A DNA stretch of 64,000 bases, from NCBI GenBank assembly GCA_030141605.1, contig JAQGDQ010000732.1, positions 41,751 to 105,750 on the forward strand, given 5' to 3'. Position 1 is the stretch's first letter. Each line of letters begins with the position of its first letter. A model generated the notes under the pieces. It was given only the letters and a program-made list of their open reading frames with translations, ran no database searches and was not told the DNA's origin. This document shows positions 12,946 to 24,286 of the stretch, one piece after another. The translations under genes were made by a program, and so were the position numbers. The stretch is from Tubiluchus corallicola. Taxonomy: Eukaryota; Priapulida; Priapulimorpha; Priapulimorphida; Tubiluchidae.

Positions 12946-13659
12946 GTTCCAAGGTGAACGATATATGATCATGTTGAAAATCATACTTGAATCTAGGCTC
13001 CTTTAGTCGTGTTATGGGACTATCGTAAATGCCAAGAAAATTGAAATGCTTGTTATTTGAGAAATCAAAATCAACTGACGTTAGCTTTGCATTGCCTCGA
13101 ATATACAGATCTCTAAGGTATATCACTTTGCGGAATGCCCTCGAATGTATGGAGGCAAGCCTGGCATTATGAATTATTTCCAGTCGATTAAATTCAGATT
13201 CTCTGCTATGGATGCTATCCTTTTGCAGTCTCTCCAAATTTGTATACCGTATGATTAAACTAATAAGCTTATGCCCTAAAAGAAACCCTTCAGGAAGTTC
13301 AGAGTCTACATAATTATCGATGTAAAGACTTCGAGTTTTTACATCTCGTTGTTGCAATCCTTCTTGAGACCAAATTTTGGGTAGTAACCATTTAGTGTAG
13401 TTTTTACATATAATATCTTTATACTTGACAGCAAATCTCACTTCACACGCTCCTGGACTCGTAGAAAATGTTGTCGCCATTGATGTAGGTGGCGGCGTTC
13501 GTGATACAGCACAAACTACAGCGTCGTTTACGCATTCTTCGGTAAAATCACTGCGACTAGCATTAAATACTTTAAAGGGATGATAACAATCAATTACTGA
13601 TTGTCTCCAGTTGTGTGTCTTTATCCACAAAAGTTGACAGTCACAAATTAAACAATTGC
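12946..13659 (-). CDS. LRR gene cassette exon 2
   Basis: Internal exon of 714 nt, phase 1-1. Acceptor ACTTGCAG/GC, donor GAAC/GTAAGTATG. First full cassette after the signal-peptide exon. It encodes CLICDCQLLWIKT, NASRSDFTEECVNDA, a distinctive linker (TPPPTSMATTFSTS), cap segment CEVRFAV...ICKNYTK and LRR-like repeats with 'HSRAFRKVIYLRDLYIRG'. Somewhat more diverged than exons 3-6. Spliced from exon 1 the junction gives FTLT-G-NCLICDC, a coherent LRR/LRRCT boundary. Confidence 0.85.
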
Positions 13660-15133
13660 CTGCAAGTATAAAAGAAAACTATTCATTGTGAAAAATTTGA
13701 AGAATTTTCATTGATGATTTGATTTTATGAAATTGTCAAGGCTGATTTCAAGGTTGAATAGCTATAGCCTGCACTGACACTGAGGTTTCCATCTCCACTC
13801 CAGTTTTCCATCCACAGAATAAGCTACTTTTTTCTGTGCACTAGTAATATTGTGTCATTCCAATAAGAAAGACTACTTGAAGCTCGCGTCATCTTTTTTG
13901 TCATTATGTATTGATTTTAGATGAGTTTGAATTGTTGTAAGTATTGATTCAATATTTTGAAATGAAACTTTTGGGAACTATCCTTCTTGCACATATTAAT
14001 CCATTTTTGCTGGACATACTGTAATATTTCGTTATAAATGTCATACTGCAGCACAAATTTCTTATGTTGGGAGTTGGTGGCTTGTGACATGGCTATCTAG
14101 TGATTCAAAGTATTGTAAAAACTTACAATAACTTTTACAATTCCAGACATTTTTTGATACACGTGCATTTTTACCTGTAATTGTAAGGCATGACCAGTTG
14201 CAAGCAGCATACACATTATTGTGGCAACAAGCACATTATCTTAAGCAAAGCTGTTAATTAAATAATGATGCGGACATTCTAGTATTTAGAACTGTGTTTA
14301 GAAAAGATACATCATCACCAGAAACTTCGTAAACTTTGTTAAATTATTTTTGCCTAATGCGTAGTTTATTACAAACAACAGGTGCTGGCTGTTACTGATT
14401 TCACAATTTTTCATTTTATTTATATATCTGTGTCTAAAACGCAACTATGGTACCGATTGAAAGCTGCTGCAATCATTTAGAGCAGCAACGATATAATATT
14501 TTTTTAAAAATTTATTTTAATTACATGAAGCCAAATTGTATATGCATATGCCTTTCTTGGGATTGAAAGAAATCACTTATCTACATGCCATTACATGTCC
14601 ATCTCCCTGAAAAGCAGCATTAGGCACTGAAGTAGCCACTCTCAAAAAAGTAGCCTTGGAATTGAAAATATGTATTGACTTTGACATACATTTTACAGAT
14701 TTGACAAAATTATATCGGTCAACTTTAATGCATTCATTTCTGTTTTTGAGAATTCTTATTTGGTTGCACTTTGCTACTTCCATTTGAGTAATTATTCTGT
14801 GAGAGAATCGTCTCAATTCAGGAGAATTAAAGACTGTTGCACATCACAAATTCTTTTGGTGACGAGTTTTTATGAAAACTTCGAAATATAAGCAAAGTTA
14901 AGAGGTGGCATGCGTTGTTAAATTATTTTGTTTACTAAGCTTTTAATAATCTTTGCATATAGACAACTTATACATTAATTTTTGTTTGATCTGTAGTCTT
15001 TTTTTCACGCTAATTTTTGCGAGGTTTACGAAAAGTATAATATTAATAAAGCATTTTCAAAAACTACTTGTTTACACCAAATATTTGCAAAGAGAAATAA
15101 ATTTGAAGTGGGAGAACAATATATCTTACTGAC
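13660..15133 (-). other. LRR gene intron 1
   Basis: Intron of 1.5 kb. More diverged relatives of the array introns are recognisable (for example about 14,200-14,560). The minus-strand ORF at 14,577-14,816 is not conserved in the other introns and is not supported as a gene. Confidence 0.65.
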
Positions 15134-15710
15134 CTGTCAAAGTAAACGATATATGATCATTTTGAAAATCGTATTTGAATCTAGGCTTCTTTAGTCGTGT
15201 TATTGAGCTATCGTAAATGCCAAGGAAATTGAAATGCTTGTTATTTGAGAAATCAAAATCCAGTGAAATTAGTTTTGCGTTGCCGCGAAGATGCAGCTCA
15301 CGAAGATATAGAATTTCACTGAATGCCTTTGGATGTATGAAGAGAAGCTTATCATTATCAGTTATTTCCAGTCGATTAAACTCAGTTTCAGTGCTGTAGA
15401 TACAATTTTCTCCAAGGGAACTCAAACTTGTACGCCGAACAATTAAATCAAGAAGCTTACGTCCAAAAAGAAACCCTTCAGGAAGTTCAGAGTCTATATA
15501 ATAATCAATGAATAGACTTCGAATTTTTACATCTCGTTGCTGTAAACCTTCTTGCAACCAAATTTTGGGTAGTTCCACTTTAGTGTAGTTTTTACATGCT
15601 ACATCTTTATACTTGGCAGCAAATCTCACTTCACATTCTGAAAGCATCTGGACGCAAGGATTATATAATACAATCAAAAGACATACCACGGCAAAAATAA
15701 TCAGAAACAT
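15134..15710 (-). CDS. LRR gene exon 1: signal peptide plus first LRR module
   Basis: First coding exon, 577 nt, ending in phase 1 at donor GACAG/GTCAGTAAG. The start is the ATG at 15,710-15,708; an in-frame GTG two codons upstream is not needed. Residues 1 to about 20 (MFLIIFAVVCLLIVLY...) form a hydrophobic signal peptide. Next come CEVRFAA...ACKNYTK (N-cap-like, Cys-x10-Cys), then LRR-like repeats with 'HPKAFSEILYLRELHLRG', ending NDHISFTLT. It lacks the LRRCT and linker half found in the cassettes, so it is the 5' terminal module. The protein is therefore secreted, or membrane-bound if a later exon supplies an anchor. The family was not identified further. Confidence 0.8.
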
Positions 15711-15759
15711 TATCACTACAGAAGCTTTTAAAACGACGGCTCTTCTGCACTTAATATGA

Positions 15760-15772
15760 GTTAACTGAATGC
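15760..15772 (-). promoter_or_regulatory. Possible initiator of the LRR gene
   Basis: On the minus strand the sequence ATTCAGTTAAC lies about 55 nt upstream of the ATG and matches the arthropod TCAGT-type initiator. No convincing TATA box sits 25-30 nt upstream; CATAAAG is about 45 nt up. Tentative. Confidence 0.3.
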
Positions 15773-15830
15773 CGAAACCGGATTAGTTTAGAGTACGTAA
15801 GAGTGCGGCTTTATGAAGCTATGCACACCT

Positions 15831-18782
15831 TCTCAAGGTGATTCTGAGATGGCGGACACATCCCTCGCTAGCCTCAACAGCTTACAGCCTAGCTCAGAAA
15901 GCGAATCAAATTCGTTTTCCAAAATACCCAATAGAGCTTTCAAGCATTTCAATACATTGTTGATTAGAATGCCTCTTGTCACAATGATTCCACACTAAGA
16001 ATAACACAACCCACAAAACACGCAGATCAGAACACACACAAAAAGAATTTGTTCTAAAATGTATTATTATTACTTATATACGCCTACGTATAGCAAATCG
16101 ACATAAAATTTGTTGAAATTAGCAAGCTGTAGGCATGTAGCCACATTTTGCAGATCACAAATGAGATTGTATCACGTTCTAAGAGCTGTAAACATGCACG
16201 CTAGTTACCCTAATTTTCCTCAAATTTGTATGCCAGGTTTTGCCGTCAACCACAAGGATCCAGAACAAATCTTCCTGCTCACCATAAATGTTGGGGTTCT
16301 CCAACATGTATTGTTTTTCCTAAAGTGAGGATCTGGTACTGCAAAAGTAAATGTCCTTCTTCATCATTGTAATACGACTGTTGTGTGAGTTACTGTTTGT
16401 GCAGTTATTAAAAGTAGTTTTGACGGTTTCTTAAGACTTCTTATAGCTGATTTAGCTATAAGCTAATTGTATTGTCCAGTGACTCCCTACCTTCTATGAA
16501 ATAAAGGCTGTAGCGAAGTGTGCATAGTTCTAAGTTGGTTGCAGGAAATCTGGCTGGAACTGAGCCATAGGCTTGCTAAAATGCTGCATGCAGTAGTTTT
16601 TCTCTCAAATTTCTGTGTTAAAATAAACCTCTTCATTATGTGAAAAGGTATTTCGCATAATGAAAAACGAAAAACATAAGGTTATTTGACATGATTTTCT
16701 GAGATTTCAAATGCAAGCATAAAGAGATCATGTTTAACACTGCCGCAGTTGTGAGCTATCATCTGTTGATCTGTGTGAATGCTTGTCTGCATAGATGCCA
16801 GATAGTCTACAATGCAACAACGTAAACATTGTTACTATAATACTGAACTACAAAACTTCTAGAAAATCATTTTTGCAAATAACGCTGCTACGCAAGAGCA
16901 ACTTCACAACTAAGTTTTTTAATCATAACTTGCACCTAATACTATTACGTTGAGAAAATATGACTGACAAACGTGTGTTTAATCTATTACATTTACAAAC
17001 GTCCCATCTCATTGCCAAAAATTATAATAAGCGAGAGTTTGAAGATCTGGGAACATCAATGGCACTTGATGTTCTAGATTGGAACACTAGCAAAGAAAAT
17101 TTAGCACTGAAACTGAATTTAATCGACTGGAAATAACTGATAATGATAAACTTCTCTTCATACATCCCAGGGCATTCAGTGAAATTTTGTATATGAACCA
17201 AGTTCATTGTTTCGGGGCCCAACGTGCACAAAATATCGTGATAGTCAGGGGTAAATTTGTTACCAAAAAGTTGAAGTGGCAGTTGAACCAACGCGTAGCC
17301 TACGCGCTTTTTAACAAAACTATAAAGGATGCTACTAGGGAGCGCAAAGTTAAGTAGCGTTTATATGACATGCGGATGTGTGTGCGTTTTGAATGGTGCG
17401 AAATAGATAAAATCGATTTATATTGTTTACAATGCACCCGTTTTTGCAGCCTATCTATGCGTTATTTTTTTCAGCTAATCCTATTTGATTTTTCCACAGG
17501 TCCAAAACGCATTTGCATCAGCATGCAACCTAAATGCCACTTCAATAAGTTCAATAAGTAGATCGTTCACATTTCATTCTTGGACATGGTCACGTGTACC
17601 CCAATTTAACGATTTCATTAACATGAATGTGTTTTAGTAGAAAAATAGTTTCTTGCTAGTTGGAAGTCATTTAATTTGGACAAAACTGTACATTGCCTGT
17701 TGTTTCCTAGTTTTCATCTATCTTCTTTGATTGAACCCATGTATTTGGTATTTGCAACATTTCCAGGGTTGATCTCGACTCTAGAAATGCTATATTCTTT
17801 AGTTTTCTTGTAGACGACTTTGAGATTCCTTTTTTCTAGTTTTTAGAGCAGTTTTAATGTGTGCGGAATTTTCAAATTCTAATCCATCCATGTCGTGGGC
17901 GTGTTGTTGGGCTATTAGAAATGGCTGATAGGAATCCGATGCAGGAGCAGCATGACCAACCAGATATCAACAAAAAACATTAGTGTTTAAAGATGCATTA
18001 GTGTTGTTTGCTATAGAACTTTCAGTATTTCAGAAAAATTGACTGCAAAACCATCCAACGACATTTTTTAATTGTGCGTACTTTTTAAAAAGCATTTACA
18101 TCAACAAAAAACACTAATTTTTAAAGATATTTGTGTTTTTTCAGAAGAAATTTGAAATTATATTCAGTAAAGATTAAAGAGCCAATTAAAAACGCAAACC
18201 GACGAACCGAAAATATAATGAATTCTGTTCCTACCTTTATATTTTAGCGTAAATAATTTAATATTAACAATACCGTAATAAACGTGACGAGAATGAAGTC
18301 GGCTAGCCTGTTATTGTTCTAGTTGAACACAGACCGCATAATAAGTATGTTTGAGACCTCACAAGATACTAGATCTCTTCAAAATTTCACCCACGGTTTT
18401 ATTCTAGGTCGCGTGGCAAAGATGTTTACTCACATATTTCTGATTAGGTCTACAAATAGTTCAGTTTAAACAAGTCCCTATTGTTCAAACTATGGCGCGA
18501 GCCACTGCTGTTTGTATACTGCAGTACGTAAAATAAAGGTTGGACATAAAAAGTAAGCCCTTTTGAAATATTCATTAGAACTAGTTCTATTCGCTTCGAA
18601 ATGTAAACACAAGTTTTATAGACAATACCTACTTTAAGCAATACAAAATTTGGATATTTGGACAAAAAACAACCATTAAGTTAGATAGTTAAACCAAGTG
18701 AATAAATTTAAAGCGGATTACGTAGCTTTAATTAATTAATTAATGAACGAATTGGAAAAAATATTGATGTTGACTTGACGTT
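15831..18782. other. Gene-poor region upstream of the LRR gene
   Basis: AT-rich DNA with short unsupported ORFs (15,813, 16,110, 17,370). The only recognisable coding remnant is the inverted LRR fragment at 17,101. A stretch at about 16,390-16,640 loosely resembles 35,230-35,460 and may be an old dispersed repeat. Confidence 0.5.
17101..17196 (+). pseudogene. Inverted LRR exon fragment
   Basis: The plus strand reads TETEFNRLEITDNDKLLFIHP and then RAFSEILYM without a stop, almost the same as the matching part of exon 1 (15,126-15,400), but in the opposite orientation and without splice sites. It is a displaced, truncated piece of the array's first-exon type. Confidence 0.75.
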
Positions 18783-18965
18783 CAAGAACTCACACTGGAG
18801 AGAAAATTCCAAGTGCAGTCGGTGTGATGCTGAATTTGCTCAGCGAGGCCATTTCAAAAGATATTTAAGAACTCACAATAAAAAAAATCATCCAAGTTTG
18901 CTGTGATGCTGTGTTTAGTCAGACACACATCTTGAAAAGACATTTAAGATCTCCCAACAAGTGCT
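18783..18965 (+). pseudogene. C2H2 zinc-finger gene remnant
   Basis: The plus strand shows a THTGEK linker, then after a one-base frame change KCSRCDAEFAQRGHFKRYLR with a following THN, which has the Cys-x2-Cys...His...His spacing of a C2H2 finger. A second, damaged finger follows (CDAVFSQTHILKRHLRS). Frameshifts and the absence of a longer array make it a pseudogene. A further scrap of finger linker (HRRIRAGENPFVCSYC) is at about 19,997-20,047. Confidence 0.6.
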
Positions 18966-20984
18966 TGGTGAATCTTCTATTTATCGACTAGCTTAGTCTG
19001 GTGTACACTTGCACGATCATGCGCACTAATTTATTGATGGCCTCTTGCTGCTGCAGGTGAAGAGAACAGTCTACCGCTTAGAGTTCCGTAAAAAAACCAA
19101 CCGCTCAGCTAAAGACAAATTAACGTGGTCTCACCTTTCAATAGAAAGTTCTCCTTAAAAACAGTGTTGACTTGAGGCCGTAGTGTATCAGAGTGTGTCA
19201 AGTGCATTTCATATAATATTATAATTTTCCATGAAATCACATTGTGTGAGGAGCATAAATGTGCAAAAATTGTCAAATAAAAGGAAATCGTTGCTTTGTG
19301 AGAGCAGTTTTATATGCAAAACAACAAATTCAACACAATTTAAACACAACAATCACATCACTATCAAGCAATGCAATGCAGCAGCATTTATACGCACAAC
19401 CCACTTTAATTTAAATTGTTTCCTTTAATTTTTCATAAGTCCTATAATCAAAAATATCAAACACCGTAATACTAGGTATAATGAATATTATGTCAATTAT
19501 TGCAGAACCAAATTTTCTAAACATTTTATTTCTTTTGTAGGTCGTAATGTTTAGAATTCTATTTCTTGTAATATCAGAAGAGTATCAAGCCTACCCAGAT
19601 TTAAGAAGGAGGTGTTTCTCTTAAATATATATTAGGTGGATTTGGTCTTTAACGTTTCTTGCCATATTGTGTTCATCACGCTGGTTGCTACTCACTGTCC
19701 GTCCCTGTATACATAAATGACTGTCATGGTACAGAAATTTCATTCCATTTTCGTCATTATCACCTCATCGTTTTTTTAATTTTTTGTAATTTTTAGCTTT
19801 CTTTCTTCTCTTGTACTTATATTACTTACTTAAACCCTAATTTTACCTTCATTTTGTCTTCTCTTTCCATTGCTTGCTCACCTCTTTTATCCTAGCCCTA
19901 ACATGTACAACACACAATACATTGCAGTTTCAGCATTTCCTCAGTCAGTAACAAAAAGCTCTCACAGGAAAAGTGATTAGGTAATCACAATTGGCACAGG
20001 AGAATTCGTGCAGGAGAAAACCCTTTTGTATGTAGTTATTGTAATACTGTACTGCAGGTTTAGATGTGCGTCCTTGAAGAGAGATGCAGGAAAAATGACG
20101 CCATTTTGTTGGGCAGGTTTCAGCTTTCTGCTAATCAGTGCTTATGCGTGCATGCGATATTTTTGCAATAATAATTTTTTATTACATATACTCAGTGTAG
20201 TGAATTTTTTTCAAATCGTATAAAAAAGCAACAACAACGTGTTTTGACATGTAATGGCATCCTACATTTTCATTTCAATGTAATAATATTGTTATTGATC
20301 TTTTATTAATTTTCTAAACTGCATTCAGAATATGCATGCTAGTCCGGCGTACATGCACTTTGTTTCGCGAGCTGACCGCCAGTTAGCGGGGCCGTCACCT
20401 TTGCTTACATCAGTGTAACCATAGCGATAACCGCAGCATGTAACGATAATCCGGTAAATATAATAATTTCTGTTTTTCTAACAATGGTATTTTATACACA
20501 AAACAACTTCCCTGAATAACTTAAAAACTGAATTGAAGAAAAGGACAGTTAGTGACAGACAATTTTGTTTCAAACAATTTCGAGTAAACAATTTTTTTAG
20601 TTTTATTTTATTTTAGCAGCCTTACATTTGGTGAAAAAAATAATTTGCAGTTGGCATACTTTTAATTTATAGAATAATATAATTTTGTAGTTTTATTTCA
20701 AATAGCAAATGATAATGGCTTGACGAAACGTCTATATATAAAAAGTGATTGATACATCATGTTCCACAATCGTAGAATAATTCAATTTCCATTCGTCTTA
20801 AATGCAAAATCTGATAATTTTTAATTAGCTGGTTAATTAATTATATTAGTAACAATTCTGAGAGGGTACCCTTTCACCACTAATCAGTAATTACTTTTGC
20901 ACTTTGCAATAACTTAAAATGATGTTAAACTAAATAAACTTACTCCACTTTGGATTTTTTTAAAAGTACTCATTAAAGGTACAG
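18966..20984. other. No supported gene
   Basis: AT-rich DNA; apart from the zinc-finger scrap near 20,000 nothing recognisable. Short ORFs at 19,231 and 20,008 have no supporting features. Confidence 0.5.
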
Positions 20985-21470
20985 CTATTAAATTTCACTG
21001 TTATTCTTTACTTAGTTAAGCTATGTTAATGCTACAACATAGGCCTATACATATTATATCTTGTAGGCCTATCATTGAAATAAAAAATTAGCATGATAAG
21101 TATTACAAATCATTTTTAATAACACAAAGTACAATGGAGTCATATTATAACACACAGTTTAGAAGAATATACAATTTTTTTTAATAACACAAATATTATA
21201 TTCGCGTAGTACAATGCAGCAATATTATAAACATAGGCCTACACACATTAAATCATGTATCTTTTAAATAAAAAATAAGTAGAGTAAGTTATTCATTCAT
21301 GTGTTTCTTCACTTCGAATAATACGAAATTATTTTAATAACACAAATACTATATACACGTGTAATACTGTGCAGTTATATGCACGTATAGTGTACTATGC
21401 ACTAATATTGTAACATAAGCTATACACATTAAATCATGTATCTTTGAAATAAAAAATATCCTTGATGAAT
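20985..21470. repeat. Imperfect tandem repeat of roughly 120-160 bp
   Basis: A motif of the type ATAGGCCTA-CACATTAAATCATGTATCTT-AAATAAAAAAT, together with AATAACACAAATA..AT and AATATTATAAC blocks, recurs three to four times with drift at about 21,040, 21,235 and 21,420. Non-coding. Nothing is seen from 21,471 to 22,005. Confidence 0.5.
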
Positions 21471-22005
21471 TATTGGCACACAGTAAAACTCGTAACACAA
21501 TAATTCACAATCGATATAGTAGGCCTAGAACACAAGCTTAATTAACATTGGGTCATTTTTGAAACACCTTTCACTGTCAACCATACCTGTCTTAGTAACC
21601 AATACCAAATATTTATCAACTAAGAGACGTCATTTACAACAGCAAGTTTTTACAAAACAAAAATCGTAATTTTACTTTAAATTATGTAATTGTAGTTTTT
21701 CGGCTTATTATTTTTTCAACTAAAGCAGAGCCTCCTAGCAGCGGTAAACAAAAATAAAAAACGGAGTGCATAAATATGGGGTGGTTTTCTTAACTAATAC
21801 AGTAACTAGAACAGTACTTAATTTGTAATCATTTAGTTATGTCTGTGTTGCTACAGTAGCAGAAAAAATTACAGGTTTTATATTATTTTGAAGGGTGTGG
21901 CCCTGAAGAAGTTAATTATTAAGCAACTTATTATCATAATTAGTTACGTTGTCAAACGAGGAGCCGGGGGAGGCACTACAATGTCCTCTTCCACAGGAGA
22001 TCTTG

Positions 22006-22084
22006 TTAGAATGTATTGCCTCCGCCCGACCCCCAGCACCAAGTTGTCCTTTCCACCACAAATGAAAAGTTTGGACATCTACGT
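22006..22084 (-). CDS. Terminal exon of an unrecognised minus-strand gene (partner of 22,999-23,224)
   Basis: Acceptor GTTTGTTTTTCAG/A on the minus strand. It joins in frame (phase 2) to the exon at 22,999-23,224, where AG+A gives Arg, then RRCPNFSFVV and a stop at 22,006. A homologous terminal exon with the same acceptor style, phase and an RxRCPN(F/Y) start lies at 27,816-27,942, which raises confidence that both are real. Function unknown. Confidence 0.4.
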
Positions 22085-22284
22085 CTGAAAAACAAACGTT
22101 CATTGGTGTCAACAAAACAGTGTTAACCTAACCAACTGCAGTCTCCCCAGAACCTGCTAAATGTACAACATAAAAAACATGAAGCTTTGCACTTTCAATA
22201 TACAAATTGTCAAAATTTACAGCTCTATACAAGATTTACGTAAAATTTTGAAATGCTTTCAAAAGTTTACAACATCCTGCAGCA

Positions 22285-22713
22285 GCTGCTGTTAATGCAT
22301 TGTTTAAACTAAACATGCAGTATTAGTAGCTGCTTTTATGCATTGTTTAAACTCAACATCCAGTAGTAGCTGCTGTTAATGCATTGTTTAAACTAAACAT
22401 CCAGTAGTAGCTGCTGTTAATGCATTGTTTAAACTAAACATGCAGTATTAGTAGCTGCTGTTAATGCATTGTTTAAACTAAACATCCAGTAGTAGCTGCT
22501 GTTAATGCATTGTTTAAACTAAACATCCAGTAGTAGCTGCTGTTAATGCATTGTTTAAACTAAACATCCAGTAGTCGCTGCTATTAAGGCATTGTTTAAA
22601 CTAAACATCCAGTAGTAGCTGCTGTTAATGCATTGTTTAAACTAAACATCCAGTAGTAGCTGCTGTTAATGCATTGTTTAAACTAAACATCCAGTAGTAG
22701 CTGCTGTTAATGC
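22285..22713. repeat. 41-bp minisatellite, about 11 copies
   Basis: Unit begins TTAATGCATTGTTTAAACTA and continues AACATCCAGTAGTAGCTGCTG. Units differ by a few bases (CCAG/GCAG, GTAGTAG/GTATTAGTAG). Each contains the palindrome GTTTAAAC. It lies inside the intron between the exons at 22,006 and 22,999. Confidence 0.9.
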
Positions 22714-22998
22714 AAAGCTACAAAGCTACTCATAACGTGACATTCAATTTTAATAAATTGTCAAGTAACATAAGAATAGAAACAAATTCAAGTTTGTATT
22801 AATGTAGAAACATTTAATAGAAGTTTGTCTAAATTTGTACCAAATAAATTAGCACATTGTTTAATTTTGTTAATTTTGATCAGCTTATGCATCTCAGAAA
22901 TGTTTAAATTGAAGTTTTAGCAAGAAATAATGATCTAATTTGAATACTCTTCCCTCACTGACTTATATAAAATGACCAGAGTAGCAAAATGACCTTAC

Positions 22999-23224
22999 CT
23001 TGGGGGATTATTGTTTCGTTCGATCAGACGCTCGAAATGCTCAGCCAACGGCGGTCGTGCCTCACGTGGAGGATGATCTCCACGAGCGACAGTGACGTTC
23101 ATGGCAGCCTCTTCTTGCTGCCGCTGCCGCTCGTATCGATAAGGGCACGCCGCCGTTGACCGATGGGTCAAGTGAACATCATGTAGGTTCCCCACCCCCG
23201 CCTCACTCCCTGAAGCAAAAGCAC
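22999..23224 (-). CDS. Internal exon of an unrecognised gene (Arg/Glu/Pro-rich)
   Basis: 226-nt exon on the minus strand with a strong acceptor (TTTGCTTTAG/GTGC) and a strong donor (CCAAG/GTAAGG). The frame needs one base from a preceding exon and ends with two bases, matching the exon at 22,006-22,084. The product is hydrophilic: a stretch HRSTAACPYRYERQRQQEEA, then REARPPLAEHFERLIERNNN. It is GC-richer than its surroundings, as expected of coding sequence. The upstream exon(s) were not found. Family not recognised. Confidence 0.45.
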
Positions 23225-24065
23225 CTAAAGCAAAAAATAAATGTCATTATTTTAAATTTCATTCTGCAATCTCTTAACACATGACGGTAGGTATAAAATT
23301 CACAAAACGCACAATGGCTGCTTGCTGACCCAAGTCACGTGACGCGCTGAGGTTTATTCTTAGATTTCATTATAAGACGCTTTAGATGTGCTCTTATTGG
23401 CTGAGTAATAATACAAATTTTCACAGTTTTATCAAAAAGAGAGGACACAATAAAATCAATACCACAACCAGGTGACTACTCATAAGATTCTTACAGTATT
23501 TCACTTGTGGTATTTCTTATAGGTAAATAAAAATGTGATTTTGCACTTTATTTTGTACTGAGGACCAAAAAAGTATTTTCCCGTGAACGATTACAATTTC
23601 TGTAAAATTTCAAGTTTTGTAAAATAAGTTTGCGTAATGCTTTATTGACATAAAAACGAAAATAGAGACTCATGTCTTTAACATAAAACGCTTAGCCGAA
23701 GCATAGTGATTAAACTTTTTAAAAAAATTCTTTAAAACTTGGTAAGTAACTTAGTATGGCGATACATTTCATCACTGGTAGTATAATTACACAATAGGTA
23801 CTTAAACAATCTGAAAAACCGGTAGTTACTGATAAAAACTTTCTGATAGAATTTGATCATTAAAGGATCACAGGACCCAATGTTAAACTGGAGGTCAAAA
23901 CAACATATTCTTTAAAATGTTGAAAAGAAACTTTCAAGGCACTCAGAAAGAGTCAAGCAAGTTTTTTCAGATTTGACCAGTTAATATTCTGCTCACCTTT
24001 TCACCATCTTTCGTCCTTTAATCTGAAAGTACAAGTCACTGTCGATTATTTTAATATCCTGGTCT
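23225..24065. other. No supported gene
   Basis: AT-rich non-coding DNA, presumably an intron or the 5' side of the gene ending at 22,006. Confidence 0.4.
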
Positions 24066-24097
<32 letters not shown>

Positions 24098-24107
24098 ACT
24101 GCTACTG

Positions 24108-24178
<71 letters not shown>

Positions 24179-24188
24179 ACTGCTACTG

Positions 24189-24268
<80 letters not shown>

Positions 24269-24286
24269 GTTACTACTACTACGCAC
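24066..24286. repeat. CTG/CTA triplet microsatellite
   Basis: About 220 bp made of blocks (CTG)n, (CTACTG)n, (CTA)n, (CTG)n, (CTACTG)n, (CTA)n: two copies of the same compound order. The long Leu, Ser and Val/Ala ORFs across it are artefacts of the repeat. Confidence 0.95.

Noticed and set aside
22285-22713. CRISPR-like array
   Set aside because: Units are continuous 41-bp tandem copies with no unique spacers, and the genome is eukaryotic.
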